Source: Bradyrhizobium sp. AZCC 2176 (GTDB lineage: Bacteria; Pseudomonadota; Alphaproteobacteria; Rhizobiales; Xanthobacteraceae). Taken from it: 64,000 nucleotides of DNA. The DNA lies in the NCBI RefSeq assembly GCF_036924645.1, contig NZ_JAZHRX010000001.1, forward strand, positions 4,925,501 to 4,989,500, in the 5' to 3' direction. This document shows, piece by piece, positions 26,810-35,110 of the stretch. The position numbers and the translations under genes were made by a program. Position 1 is the stretch's first letter. The number at the start of each line of letters is the position of its first letter. Below the pieces are notes generated by a model. It had not been told where the DNA came from, ran no database searches, and saw nothing but the letters and a program-made list of their open reading frames with translations.

Positions 26810-27595
26810 GTGCCAAAATTTGCCGCCAATCTTACCATGCTGTTCGGCGAGTTGCCGTTCCTCGATCGCTTCGCCGCCGCCAAGGCCGCCGGCTTCAACG
26901 GGGTGGAATATCTGTTCCCGTATGATTTCGACAAGGCCGAGTTGCGGGAGCAATTGCACCAGCATGGGCTGACCCAGGTGCTGCACAATCTTCCCGCGGG
27001 CAACTGGGCGGCCGGCGAGCGCGGTATCGCCATTCTGCCTGACCGGGTCGAGGAGTTTCGCGACGGCGTCGCGCGCGCGGTCGACTACGCCAAGGCGCTC
27101 GATTGCCAGCAACTGAACTGCCTGGTCGGCATTGCGCCTGACGGAGCCGATGCGGCCGAACTCAACGAGGTGCTGGTTGGCAATCTGCGCTTCGCCGCGG
27201 ATGCGCTCGCCAGGGAGCGGATCAGGCTTCTGATCGAGCCGATCAATACGATCGATATTCCCGGCTTCTTCCTGAACAAGACTGCACAGGCGCTTCAGAT
27301 CATTGCCGATGTGCGATCGAGCAATTTGTTCGTGCAGTACGACATCTACCACATGCAGATCATGGAGGGCGACATTGCGCGCAGCCTGCAAAAGCACCTG
27401 GCCCGCATCGCCCATGTCCAGCTTGCCGATAATCCCGGCCGCAACGAGCCGGGTACGGGCGAGATCAACTATCCCTTTCTGTTCCGTCATCTCGACGCTA
27501 TTGGTTATCGCGGCTGGGTCGGGTGCGAGTACAAGCCGAGGACGACGACGGTCGAGGGCCTCGGTTGGCACGCCGCGCTGACGGCCGACACCTGA
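26810..27595 (+). CDS. hyi: Hydroxypyruvate isomerase
   Basis: 261 residues, GTG start at 26810 with GAGGAG upstream, 17 bases after gcl. TIM-barrel AP-endonuclease-2 family. The Hyi hallmarks are visible: KFAANLTMLFGELPFLDRF at the N-terminus, LLIEPINTIDIPGFF in the middle (glutamate metal ligand), QYDIYHMQIMEGDI and the C-terminal GWVGCEYKP (second glutamate). It interconverts hydroxypyruvate and tartronate semialdehyde. Its position between gcl and glxR is the classical order. Confidence 0.95.
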   Translation: MPKFAANLTMLFGELPFLDRFAAAKAAGFNGVEYLFPYDFDKAELREQLHQHGLTQVLHNLPAGNWAAGERGIAILPDRVEEFRDGVARAVDYAKALDCQQLNCLVGIAPDGADAAELNEVLVGNLRFAADALARERIRLLIEPINTIDIPGFFLNKTAQALQIIADVRSSNLFVQYDIYHMQIMEGDIARSLQKHLARIAHVQLADNPGRNEPGTGEINYPFLFRHLDAIGYRGWVGCEYKPRTTTVEGLGWHAALTADT

Positions 27596-27621
27596 ACAAG
27601 AAACGATTGAGGGGAGTTGAA

Positions 27622-28509
27622 ATGATCGATATCGGCTTTATTGGTCTCGGCACCATGGGGCGCCCGATGGCAGGCCATCTCCAGGCCGCCGGCCATCACC
27701 TGTTCCTTCACGATGTTGGGCCGATTGCGCCTGAACTCGTTGCCGCCGGCGGCGTGGTCTGCAAATCGGGCAAGGAAGTCGCCGAGAAGGCCGATGTGGT
27801 CATCATCATGGTGCCGGATACGCCGCATGTGGAAGCGGTCCTGTTCGCGCCTGATGGCGTCGCGGCCGGGCTCTCGAAAGGGCAGATCGTCGTCGACATG
27901 AGCTCGATCTCGCCGCTCGCCACCAAGGAATTTGCCAGGAAGGTGGAAGCGCTCGGCGCCGACTATCTCGATGCGCCCGTCTCCGGCGGCGAAGTCGGCG
28001 CCAAGGCGGCCAGTCTCACCATCATGGTCGGCGGACCGGAGCGTGCGTTCAACGCCATGAAGCCGGTGTTCGACAAGATGGGCAAGAACGTCACCCTTGT
28101 CGGCGGCAATGGGGACGGGCAGACCACCAAGGTCGCCAACCAGATCATCGTGGCGCTGACGATCGAGGCGGTCGGCGAGGCGCTGCTGTTCGCGTCGAAG
28201 GCGGGCGCGGATCCGGCGCTGGTGCGGCAGGCGCTGATGGGCGGCTTTGCATCGTCGCGCATTCTCGAAGTGCATGGCGAACGCATGGTGAAGCGCAACT
28301 TCGAGCCGGGCTTTCGCATCGAGCTGCACCAGAAGGATCTCAATTTGGCGCTGGAGGGCGCCCGTGCGCTCGGCATTTCCTTGCCCAGCACGGCGGTCGC
28401 CCAGCAATTGTTCAGCTCCTGCACCGCCCATGGCGGCAAGGCGTGGGACCATTCGGGCATGGTGCGTGCGCTGGAGATGATGGCGAGCCATCAGGTCGCC
28501 AAAGGCTGA
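27622..28509 (+). CDS. glxR: Tartronate semialdehyde reductase (2-hydroxy-3-oxopropionate reductase)
   Basis: 295 residues from ATG 27622 after GAGGGGAG. Beta-hydroxyacid dehydrogenase: NAD(P) motif IGFIGLGTMGRPMAGHL, substrate motif DAPVSGGEVGAKAASLTIMVGG near 120-140, catalytic lysine in GQTTKVANQIIV, and the C-terminal KDLNLALEGAR. It reduces tartronate semialdehyde to D-glycerate and completes the glycerate pathway. Third gene of the operon; a glycerate kinase is not in the window. Confidence 0.95.
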   Translation: MIDIGFIGLGTMGRPMAGHLQAAGHHLFLHDVGPIAPELVAAGGVVCKSGKEVAEKADVVIIMVPDTPHVEAVLFAPDGVAAGLSKGQIVVDMSSISPLATKEFARKVEALGADYLDAPVSGGEVGAKAASLTIMVGGPERAFNAMKPVFDKMGKNVTLVGGNGDGQTTKVANQIIVALTIEAVGEALLFASKAGADPALVRQALMGGFASSRILEVHGERMVKRNFEPGFRIELHQKDLNLALEGARALGISLPSTAVAQQLFSSCTAHGGKAWDHSGMVRALEMMASHQVAKG

Positions 28510-28590
28510 TTTCTCCTAAGACTGAATTCCCCTGTGACTGGAACCGCGTCGAAATTTCGACGTGGCTCTTTTTGCTGCCGCATTGGAACC

Positions 28591-28616
28591 GGAACCTTCT
28601 CACGCTTCCAATGGTT
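28591..28616 (+). promoter_or_regulatory. EcfG-type stress promoter of the DUF1236 gene
   Basis: GGAAC (28591-28595), 17 bases, then GGTT (28613-28616), close to the alphaproteobacterial general-stress consensus GGAAC-N16/17-CGTT. A 16-bp palindrome CGTCGAAATTTCGACG lies upstream at 28547-28562. Confidence 0.5.
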
Positions 28617-28647
28617 GAGCCGCATCATCAATTCACTGGAGGATGTG

Positions 28648-29031
28648 ATGAATAATCGTTTGGCTGTTTCATTGATTGCCGCCTCGCTGCTGGTCCCAGG
28701 CGCGGCATTTGCCCAGTCGACTACTGCTCAAGGTGCGGCGGAGGGCGCCGCGAGGGGCGGCGAAGTAGGTGGCCCGGTCGGTGCGATCGTCGGCGGCACC
28801 GTGGGTGCCGCGGTCGGCGCGGCCGTGGAAATTCCGAACGCGGTGATCACCTCGATCCCGCGTGACCGTTCTGTTGTGGTTCGTGAGGAGGTCGTGGTCG
28901 GCGAGCCGCTGCCGCCGACCGTCCAACTGCGCACGGTGCCGCGACATACAGAATATCGCTATGCGGTCGTCAATGATCGCCGTGTGATCGTAGAGCCGCG
29001 CACGCGCAGGGTCGTCAGGATCCTCGACTGA
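28648..29031 (+). CDS. Exported DUF1236-domain protein
   Basis: 127 residues from ATG 28648 (TGGAGGATGTG upstream). A Sec signal peptide (LAVSLIAASLLVPGAAFAQ) precedes a Gly/Ala-rich segment with repeated GGxVG motifs (about 26-60) that may insert in or coat a membrane. The C-terminal part (EYRYAVVNDRRVIVEPRTRRVVRIL) is the DUF1236 signature, abundant in Bradyrhizobium. Function unknown; an EcfG-like promoter suggests stress induction. A strong terminator follows. Confidence 0.85.
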   Translation: MNNRLAVSLIAASLLVPGAAFAQSTTAQGAAEGAARGGEVGGPVGAIVGGTVGAAVGAAVEIPNAVITSIPRDRSVVVREEVVVGEPLPPTVQLRTVPRHTEYRYAVVNDRRVIVEPRTRRVVRILD

Positions 29032-29053
29032 CGGGCGCGGCATTTGACAAGCT

Positions 29054-29087
29054 ATCCTCGCGGGTTGTTGGCCCGCGAGGATTTTTT
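29054..29087 (+). terminator. Strong intrinsic terminator after the DUF1236 gene
   Basis: ATCCTCGCGGG pairs with CCCGCGAGGAT around a 7-base loop and is followed by TTTTTT. It lies 22 bases past the stop codon and 10 bases before the 3' end of the convergent VanZ-like gene. Confidence 0.92.
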
Positions 29088-29097
29088 GCGACGGACG

Positions 29098-29451
29098 CTA
29101 TGGCAGCGATCGCTGCGCGCGCCGGATCGTCCAGTCGAGAGCTGCAGCAGCCGCGAGGCCAAGGGATGCTGCCAGCGCGTCGACCACAAAGTCTTCCATC
29201 CGCGCGTGCCGGCCTGGTGCCAGGAACTGCAGCACCTCGATCAGGCCAGTGAAGGTGATGACAAGGGCGGCCGTACGCGGCCGGTCGCGCGTGTAAGCCA
29301 ATCCGAAAGCCAGTCCGAGCAGCACGAAGGCGAGCGCGTGCTCGCCGTTCTGTCCCAAGGTTGAGTGTGGCCGTTGTTCCGCCGGTCCGAGCGTCGCAAA
29401 GGCGATGGCGGCGGCGAGGCCCCAGGCGAATAGTCGAAGAATGATCGTCAT
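29098..29451 (-). CDS. VanZ-like small membrane protein
   Basis: 117 residues, four predicted membrane segments: LFAWGLAAAIAFATL, HALAFVLLGLAFGLAY, AALVITFTGLIEVLQFL and VDALAASLGLAAAAALDW. The sequence order (N-terminal TLGP, then GxxxHALAF, GxxIEVLQ and DFVVDALAASLG) is that of the VanZ family. VanZ-like proteins confer low teicoplanin resistance in enterococci, but the alphaproteobacterial members have no known role. Monocistronic, followed by the convergent terminator of the DUF1236 gene. Confidence 0.82.
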   Translation of the reverse strand: MTIILRLFAWGLAAAIAFATLGPAEQRPHSTLGQNGEHALAFVLLGLAFGLAYTRDRPRTAALVITFTGLIEVLQFLAPGRHARMEDFVVDALAASLGLAAAAALDWTIRRAQRSLP

Positions 29452-29525
29452 CGCGGTGGCATAGCACGGTTTTATGTGCCGGATACCCCGTGCACGCGAA
29501 GTGGCGATCCCGTGGTTAATTGCCC

Positions 29526-30134
29526 TCAGAGCGGCTCCCGTACGCCCATACCGTGCATGAAGCGCTCCCGGATTTGTACGGGATCGCGCCGGGTGGTGCC
29601 GACACCCGGCTTGTCATCGATACGCACGCCGATCAGTGTCGGGCCTGCGGCCGACATCGACGCTTCGATCAGGCGCTCGAAATCGTCTTCATCCGCCGCC
29701 CAGGCGCTGTTGGTGAGCCCGCTCGCGACTGCGATGGCAACGATGTCGGCAGCGGCCGCACCCGGCGTCGGTTGCGCGCCGGTGATCTGGTAGATGCCGT
29801 TATCCATCACCACCATGGTGAGGTTCTTCGGTGCCAGCGTCGCGATGGTCGAGAGCGAACCCAATTGCATCAACAGCGACCCGTCGCCCTCCAGCGCGAA
29901 CACGCGCCGGTGCGGCTGTGCCAGCGCCACGCCGAGCGCGATAGGGAAGGCGAGGCCCATGCTGCCGAGCATGTAGAAATTCTGCGGCCGGTGGCCAGCG
30001 GCCCACAGGTCGAAATTGGTGTTGCCGATGCCGCCGATCACGGCTTCCTCGTTCTTCAATTTCGCGATCAGCCGCGAGGTGAGATCGAAGCGGTTCATGA
30101 CCTTGGTATTGCGGGCCGGGTTGTCGTTGTTCAT
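29526..30134 (-). CDS. Thiamine-diphosphate enzyme, PP-domain subunit (sulfopyruvate decarboxylase beta/ComE-like)
   Basis: 202 residues from ATG 30134. It is the cofactor-binding half of a split decarboxylase: FYMLGSMGLAFPIALGVALA is followed by the diphosphate motif GDGSLLMQLGSLSTI...VVMDNGIY (about 90-125). The partner with the pyrimidine domain ends 8 bases upstream. Split ThDP decarboxylases of this size act on sulfopyruvate or phosphonopyruvate, but no coenzyme M or phosphonate gene is adjacent, so the substrate is open. Cytoplasmic heteromer expected. Confidence 0.85.
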   Translation of the reverse strand: MNNDNPARNTKVMNRFDLTSRLIAKLKNEEAVIGGIGNTNFDLWAAGHRPQNFYMLGSMGLAFPIALGVALAQPHRRVFALEGDGSLLMQLGSLSTIATLAPKNLTMVVMDNGIYQITGAQPTPGAAAADIVAIAVASGLTNSAWAADEDDFERLIEASMSAAGPTLIGVRIDDKPGVGTTRRDPVQIRERFMHGMGVREPL

Positions 30135-30142
30135 GGGATCGC

Positions 30143-30697
30143 TCACCTGTCGAAGACCTTGCCGCCGGTCAGCAGCGGCGAGAGGATCAGCGCCACCGGC
30201 GCCTGCGTGGTGATGGCCTGCTTGATGGAGCGGTCGACGATGAACTCGAACTCGTCGAGCCGTGTCGCGGTATGGTGCTCCATCGCGAGCGAATCCAGCA
30301 CCGGGCGCATGGTGCGGCATACCAGCGACTGGCCATAGTTGAATTCGCCGAGCGTGCCGCGCTCGGAGACGAACATGATCAGCGGGATCTGATAGGGGAT
30401 GGCCAGCGACGCCAGCACGTTCGCGAGCGTGGCAAATCCGGACGTCTGCATCAGCACCGCGCCGCGCATGCCGCCCATCCACGCGCCGGAGACGATGCCG
30501 ACCGCTTCCTCCTCGCGAGCAGTAGGGAAGGTCGTGAAGAAGGGATCGGCGTGCAGGTTCTTGATCAGCGTCGTCAGGACGCGGTCGGGCACGTAGGGGA
30601 CCAGACGGATATCGTTGCGCTTCATCGTTTGCAGCACGATGCCGTGCCAGCTCTTCTCAGAGGTTTCGGGCGAGGTTTTTTCCTCCGCAACCGCCAT
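30143..30697 (-). CDS. Thiamine-diphosphate enzyme, PYR-domain subunit (sulfopyruvate decarboxylase alpha/ComD-like)
   Basis: 184 residues from ATG 30697, with a perfect AAAGGAGATCAAG site; longer frames upstream lack one. The pyrimidine-binding domain has the cofactor-activating glutamate in TAREEEAVGIVSGAWMGG (about 59-76) and the typical LMQTSGFATLANVLASL. It precedes the beta subunit in the same operon. The divergent neighbour is a solute receptor of the TctC family, which may supply the acid. Confidence 0.85.
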   Translation of the reverse strand: MAVAEEKTSPETSEKSWHGIVLQTMKRNDIRLVPYVPDRVLTTLIKNLHADPFFTTFPTAREEEAVGIVSGAWMGGMRGAVLMQTSGFATLANVLASLAIPYQIPLIMFVSERGTLGEFNYGQSLVCRTMRPVLDSLAMEHHTATRLDEFEFIVDRSIKQAITTQAPVALILSPLLTGGKVFDR

Positions 30698-30874
30698 CTT
30701 GATCTCCTTTACCCGCGACGATCTTTCGTTCGTGCTCATCCCTGTAGCGGCGAAACTTGACGCCATCGGCGGGATTGTCAACATGTCCCGATCGTATCCG
30801 GCTCTGCGTCTCGCGGCGCTACAGTCGGCATGCGACGATGTGAGATAACAAGAAAAATATCGGGAGGGGATGCC

Positions 30875-31864
30875 ATGGGCGGGTGGTTCCGGATCGCTGC
30901 CGCAGCAGCGGTCATCCATATCGCAGCAGCGGCTGTGCATATCATGTGTGGCAGCGCACTCGCCCAGCCGATTTTTCCGTCGAGGCCCGTGCATATTTTC
31001 GTGCCCTATCCCGCCGGCGGGGGCGTCGATGTGCTGACGCGCGCGCTCGGCGATGTCGTCGCCAGGCAATGGGGGCAGTCCGTTGTCGTGGAGAACCGCC
31101 CTGGCGCCGGTGGCGTGATTGCCTCACAGGCGGTCGCAACCGCGCCGCCTGACGGCTACACCCTGATCATGGTGGCGAGCGGCCATGCCACCAATCCGTT
31201 CCTGTATTCCAAGATCCCCTACGACACGTTCAAGGATTTCACGCCGGTCTCGCTGCTGGCGTCGTCACCCAATATCCTGCTGGTGCGGGCCGACTCTCCG
31301 TTCAAGACGCTGGCCGAGATGATATCGGCGGCAAAAGCCAAGCCGGGAAGCCTGTCCTTTGCCCATGCCGGCAACGGTACGTCGACGCATCTCGCAGGCG
31401 AACTCCTGAAGAACCTGGCCAGGGTCGATCTCACCGCCGTCCCCTACAAGGGCGGCGCGCCCGCGATCAATGATCTGCTCGGCGGACAGGTTCCGATGTC
31501 GTTCAACAACGGCCCGGAATCGGTTGGCCAGCTTCAGGCCGGCACGCTTCGCGCGCTCGCCGTCACCACGGCTTCGCGCGCGCCGTTGCTGCCCGATGTA
31601 CCCAGCATGTCCGAGACCGTGCCGGGCTATGACACCGGCGTCTGGTGGGGCCTGCTCGGACCGGCCGGAATGCCGTCCGATGTGCTGGCCAGGCTGTCGC
31701 AGGATTTTGTCGCGGCTCTCAATACCGACGCCGTCAAGGAACGGCTGACCAAGCTCGGCGCGCAACCGATCGGTAGCACGCCGCAACAATTTGATGCCAA
31801 AATCCGCGACGACTACGAGAAATGGGGGCCGATCATCAAGGCCGCCGGAATGAAAGCGGAATAG
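30875..31864 (+). CDS. TctC/Bug-family periplasmic solute receptor
   Basis: 329 residues from ATG 30875 (GGGAGGGGATGCC). The signal peptide ends near ALAQP (about 30); the mature start RPVHIFVPYPAGGGVDVLTRALG is the family's ligand loop, and VENRPGAGGVIASQAVA the second. It binds a carboxylate in the periplasm. No TctA/TctB pair is next to it, so it is an orphan receptor that may share permeases or serve signalling, as is common in this family. It reads into the amidohydrolase gene 16 bases downstream. Confidence 0.92.
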   Translation: MGGWFRIAAAAAVIHIAAAAVHIMCGSALAQPIFPSRPVHIFVPYPAGGGVDVLTRALGDVVARQWGQSVVVENRPGAGGVIASQAVATAPPDGYTLIMVASGHATNPFLYSKIPYDTFKDFTPVSLLASSPNILLVRADSPFKTLAEMISAAKAKPGSLSFAHAGNGTSTHLAGELLKNLARVDLTAVPYKGGAPAINDLLGGQVPMSFNNGPESVGQLQAGTLRALAVTTASRAPLLPDVPSMSETVPGYDTGVWWGLLGPAGMPSDVLARLSQDFVAALNTDAVKERLTKLGAQPIGSTPQQFDAKIRDDYEKWGPIIKAAGMKAE

Positions 31865-31880
31865 TGAAGGGGCGCGTCCC

Positions 31881-32765
31881 ATGATTCCCGCCTGCCTGCC
31901 GCCCCGCGAGGTCAGCCGTCCGAGCGTTCCGCCACCGCCGGGCGCCTGTGACACGCATGCGCATGTGTTCGGACCGGCGGATCGTTTCCCCTATGCGGAC
32001 GATCGCAGCTACACGCCGCCGGACGCGCCGCTGGAAAAATACCTCGGCATGCTCGATGCGATCGGCTTTACGCGCGGCGTGCTGGTGCAGGGCAGTGCGC
32101 ATGGCCGCGACAATTCGGCGATGCTCGATGCGCTGAGGCGCGAGCCCAACCGCCTGCACGGCGTCGCGGTAGCGGACGCCGGGGTTTCGCCGGACGAACT
32201 GCGTGCGTGGAACGCGGTTGGCGTCCGCGGCTTGCGCTTCAATCACTTCTTTCGTGGCGGGCAGTTGCATTATCGTGGCGGCGTTCCGCTGAGCGAAGCG
32301 GAGAAACTCGCGCCCGTCATGGCCGAACTCGACTGGCATCTGCAACTGTGGATCGACGTCAAGGATTTGCCGGAGACGATTCCGCTCTTGAAATCGCTGC
32401 GGCTACCGGTCGTGATCGACCATATGGGACGCACCGACGCCCGTGCCGGTACCGGCACCGCAGGCTTCCAGAGTTTGCTTCGCTGCGTTGGCGAGGGCTG
32501 GTGCTGGGCCAAGCTGCCGGGCGCGCATCGCCTCAGCCAGAACGCGCCTGATTATCCCGACGCGCGGCCGTTTCATGATGCGCTGGTGAAGATCAATCCG
32601 GAGCGGCTGGTGTGGGGCGGTGACTGGCCGCATCCGCGCGTCGAGGGCGAAATGCCCGACGCCGGGCACCTGTTCGAGTTGTTTCAGACGTGGACGCCTG
32701 ATAGAGCGACGCAGCAGCGCATCCTTGTCGATAACCCCGCCAAGCTCTACGGCTTCCCGAACTGA
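31881..32765 (+). CDS. Amidohydrolase-2 family hydrolase, 2-pyrone-4,6-dicarboxylate lactonase (LigI)-like
   Basis: 294 residues. The family signature runs CDTHAHVFGPADRFPY (about 23-38), LPVVIDHMGR in the middle, VWGGDWPHP near 245 and PAKLYGF at the end. These match LigI-like lactonases and 4-sulfomuconolactone hydrolases, which open lactones of aromatic breakdown. The substrate here is unknown. It sits between an orphan solute receptor and a 2-hydroxyacid dehydrogenase, an arrangement that suggests uptake and hydrolysis of one organic acid or lactone. Confidence 0.88.
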   Translation: MIPACLPPREVSRPSVPPPPGACDTHAHVFGPADRFPYADDRSYTPPDAPLEKYLGMLDAIGFTRGVLVQGSAHGRDNSAMLDALRREPNRLHGVAVADAGVSPDELRAWNAVGVRGLRFNHFFRGGQLHYRGGVPLSEAEKLAPVMAELDWHLQLWIDVKDLPETIPLLKSLRLPVVIDHMGRTDARAGTGTAGFQSLLRCVGEGWCWAKLPGAHRLSQNAPDYPDARPFHDALVKINPERLVWGGDWPHPRVEGEMPDAGHLFELFQTWTPDRATQQRILVDNPAKLYGFPN

Positions 32766-32829
32766 AGTTGCCAGGAAATATCGTCAGGAAAAGTCGTCAA
32801 GAAAAACTGTGAGAAAGTTGCCAGGAAAC

Positions 32830-33879
32830 ATGACCGTCAACAACAAGCGCGTGTTCTACGTCAAATATCTCGCCCACGAGATCTATATCGATATTCTGAA
32901 AGCGCGCGCCGACGTTCGGCTCGACCGGCTGGAGAACGAAAGTCCCGATGCCGTCGCCGCGCCAATATTGTCGGCCGCGCATGCCTATCAGGTCGGAGCG
33001 GCGCGCGACGAGATCGCAAAACATTTCCATGTCGGTCGGGATTTGCTGAAGCGGGCGCCGAACCTCCTGATTGTGTCGTCGAACGGCGCGGGCTTCGACC
33101 CCGTTGATGTCGATGCCTGCACGGCGGCCGGCGTGCTCGTCGTCAATCAATCCGGCGGCAACGCCAATTCGGTTGCCGAACATGCGCTCGGCATGCTGCT
33201 GACGCTGTCCAAGCGCATTCTCGAATCCGACCGCGCGCTGCGCCGCCAGGCCAACGTCAATCGGAACGCCCTGATCGGCAACGAGGCGCAGGGAAAGACC
33301 ATCGGCATCGTCGGGATCGGCAATGTCGGCCGCCGTATCGCCGAGCTCTGCAACGGCCTGCTGCATATGAAGGTGATTGCCTACGATCCCTATCTGACCG
33401 CGGAAGAAATCGCCGCCCGTGGCGGCGAAAAGGTTGAGCTTCACGATCTGATGCGCCGCTCGGACTTCGTCTCGATCTCATGCCCCCTGACCAAGGACAA
33501 TCGCCGCATGATCGGCGCCCGCGAGTTCGCGCTGATGCAGCCGCACGCATTTTTCATCACCACCGCGCGCGGCTTCATTCACGATGAGGAAGCGCTGTAC
33601 GAGGCGTTGCGCGACAAGCGGATTGCGGGCGCCGGTCTGGATGTCTGGGACAAGGAGCCGCCGCCGCCGGAGCATCCGCTGCTGCAGTTCGACAATGTGC
33701 TGGCGAGCCCGCACACGGCAGGCGTCACCAAGGAAGCGCGCATGAACATGGGCAAGATCGCCGCCGAACAGATTCTCGATGCGCTCGACGGCAAGCGGCC
33801 GCCGCGCATCGTCAATCCCGAAGTGTGGCCCGATTACGTCAAGCGCTTCGAGCGGGCGTTTGGGTTTGCGCCGAAATAG
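32830..33879 (+). CDS. D-isomer-specific 2-hydroxyacid dehydrogenase
   Basis: 349 residues from ATG 32830. NAD-binding motif GKTIGIVGIGNVGRRIAELC lies at about 155-174; the catalytic residues appear as the arginine in TTARGFIHDEEALYEAL, the glutamate in DVWDKEPPPPEHPL and the histidine in LASPHTAGVTKEA. It would reduce a 2-oxoacid such as hydroxypyruvate or a larger one. The leader carries a 14-base direct repeat, the second copy of which supplies AGGA just before the start. Confidence 0.92.
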   Translation: MTVNNKRVFYVKYLAHEIYIDILKARADVRLDRLENESPDAVAAPILSAAHAYQVGAARDEIAKHFHVGRDLLKRAPNLLIVSSNGAGFDPVDVDACTAAGVLVVNQSGGNANSVAEHALGMLLTLSKRILESDRALRRQANVNRNALIGNEAQGKTIGIVGIGNVGRRIAELCNGLLHMKVIAYDPYLTAEEIAARGGEKVELHDLMRRSDFVSISCPLTKDNRRMIGAREFALMQPHAFFITTARGFIHDEEALYEALRDKRIAGAGLDVWDKEPPPPEHPLLQFDNVLASPHTAGVTKEARMNMGKIAAEQILDALDGKRPPRIVNPEVWPDYVKRFERAFGFAPK

Positions 33880-33906
33880 GCCATCACCTCCGCGAGAGAC
33901 GATTCC

Positions 33907-34770
33907 ATGACGGCCGAACCGGCAGAGTTTTTCTACGAGTCCCAGGGGCTGCGGTTGCACTATGTCGACTGGGGCAATGAAGCCGCGCCACCCCTGGTCC
34001 TGGTCCATGGCGGGCTCGACCATTGCCGCAACTGGGATGCGATCGCGCGGGAATTGCAGCCGCATTTCCATATCGTGGCTCCCGACCTTCGCGGGCACGG
34101 CGATTCCGAATGGGCGCGGGGAAGCAGCTACAGCCTGGTCGATCATGTCTATGACCTGACCCGGCTGATGCGCGTTGCTGAGTTGCAGGATGCAGCCATT
34201 GTCGGTCACTCGATGGGTGGGATGGTCGCGCTGGCCTATGCCGGAACCTACCCGGCGCAGGTCTCGCGCCTTGGCGTGCTGGACGGCGCCTTCCTGTCAG
34301 GCTCGCAACCGGCGCCGATCGCCGAACAGATGTCGCGCTGGATCGACCAGCTCGACCGTATCTCGGAATATCAACCGAGCGCGTTCCAGACGATCGAGGA
34401 GGCGGCAAAGCGATTATCGGCGCGCAACAAACGCCTGACACCGGCGCTGGCGCTTCATCTGGCGCAGCACGGCGTCCGCGAGGGCGCCGACGGCCTCTAT
34501 CGCTGGAAGTTCGACCATTATCAGCGAGCGAGGGCGCCGTATCGGCTGTCGGTGGATGATTACGCCGCGTTGTGGTCGCGCATCACCTGTCCAACGCTGT
34601 TGATGTGGGGCGACGAAAGCTTTCTTCCCGATCCTGAAAGTTTGCTCACGCACTTGAACGGAGCCGAATTGCAAAAGATCGCGGGCGCCGGACATTGGCT
34701 CCATCATGACCGGCTCGATGTGGTCCTCGCATCGCTGCGACGATTTCTCGATGCGTCACAGCCTGCATAA
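33907..34770 (+). CDS. Alpha/beta hydrolase
   Basis: 287 residues. The oxyanion segment is LVLVHGGLDHCRNW, the nucleophile elbow GHSMGGMVALAY (Ser about 100), the acid probably the Asp in LLMWGDESFLPDP, and the base the His in GAGHWLHHD. The layout fits carboxylesterases or lactonases of the epoxide-hydrolase/proline-iminopeptidase branch. It starts 27 bases after the dehydrogenase and likely belongs to the same transcript as the receptor, amidohydrolase and dehydrogenase. Confidence 0.9.
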   Translation: MTAEPAEFFYESQGLRLHYVDWGNEAAPPLVLVHGGLDHCRNWDAIARELQPHFHIVAPDLRGHGDSEWARGSSYSLVDHVYDLTRLMRVAELQDAAIVGHSMGGMVALAYAGTYPAQVSRLGVLDGAFLSGSQPAPIAEQMSRWIDQLDRISEYQPSAFQTIEEAAKRLSARNKRLTPALALHLAQHGVREGADGLYRWKFDHYQRARAPYRLSVDDYAALWSRITCPTLLMWGDESFLPDPESLLTHLNGAELQKIAGAGHWLHHDRLDVVLASLRRFLDASQPA

Positions 34771-34991
34771 AATTGAGCAGGGCAAGGATGCCGGATCACC
34801 GGCCCACGAGCCAAAAAATCGGCGGAGAAAATTTCATCCGTCGGTGGGTCGATTGCGGCAATAAATCCACTGCCGAAGGGCGTCCTGACGAAGCACGCAT
34901 TGCTATTTTCCCAGGGATCTCGACTAGTTAGCCGCTTGCGACCATTTTCCGTGTGCGCCCTCGTTCCACCGGCGCCCATGGAAGATGTCAG

Positions 34992-35099
34992 ATGCGACAG
35001 GTTCGTTCATTTCTGCGCAGAGCCCCGTCCCGGATCGGACGCCGGCTGGCCCAGATCGTCGCTATCGCCGCCGCCAGCCTGCCGGCCGCCGGCGCTTAA
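34992..35099 (+). CDS. Possible 35-residue peptide in an otherwise empty 340-base gap
   Basis: The gap 34771-35110 contains only this short frame: ATG 34992 after GGAAGATGTCAG, stop TAA 35097. The product is Arg-rich at the N-terminus and ends in an Ala-rich hydrophobic stretch (IVAIAAASLPAAGA), like a lone signal peptide. It may be a gene remnant or a leader peptide. The rest of the gap shows nothing else. Confidence 0.2.
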   Translation: MRQVRSFLRRAPSRIGRRLAQIVAIAAASLPAAGA

Positions 35100-35110
35100 G
35101 GCACGCGTCC

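Noticed and set aside
24978..26816. 612-codon open frame antisense to gcl
   Set aside because: Low-complexity Arg/His/Asp-rich translation, no ribosome binding site; the opposite strand is an unmistakable glyoxylate carboligase.
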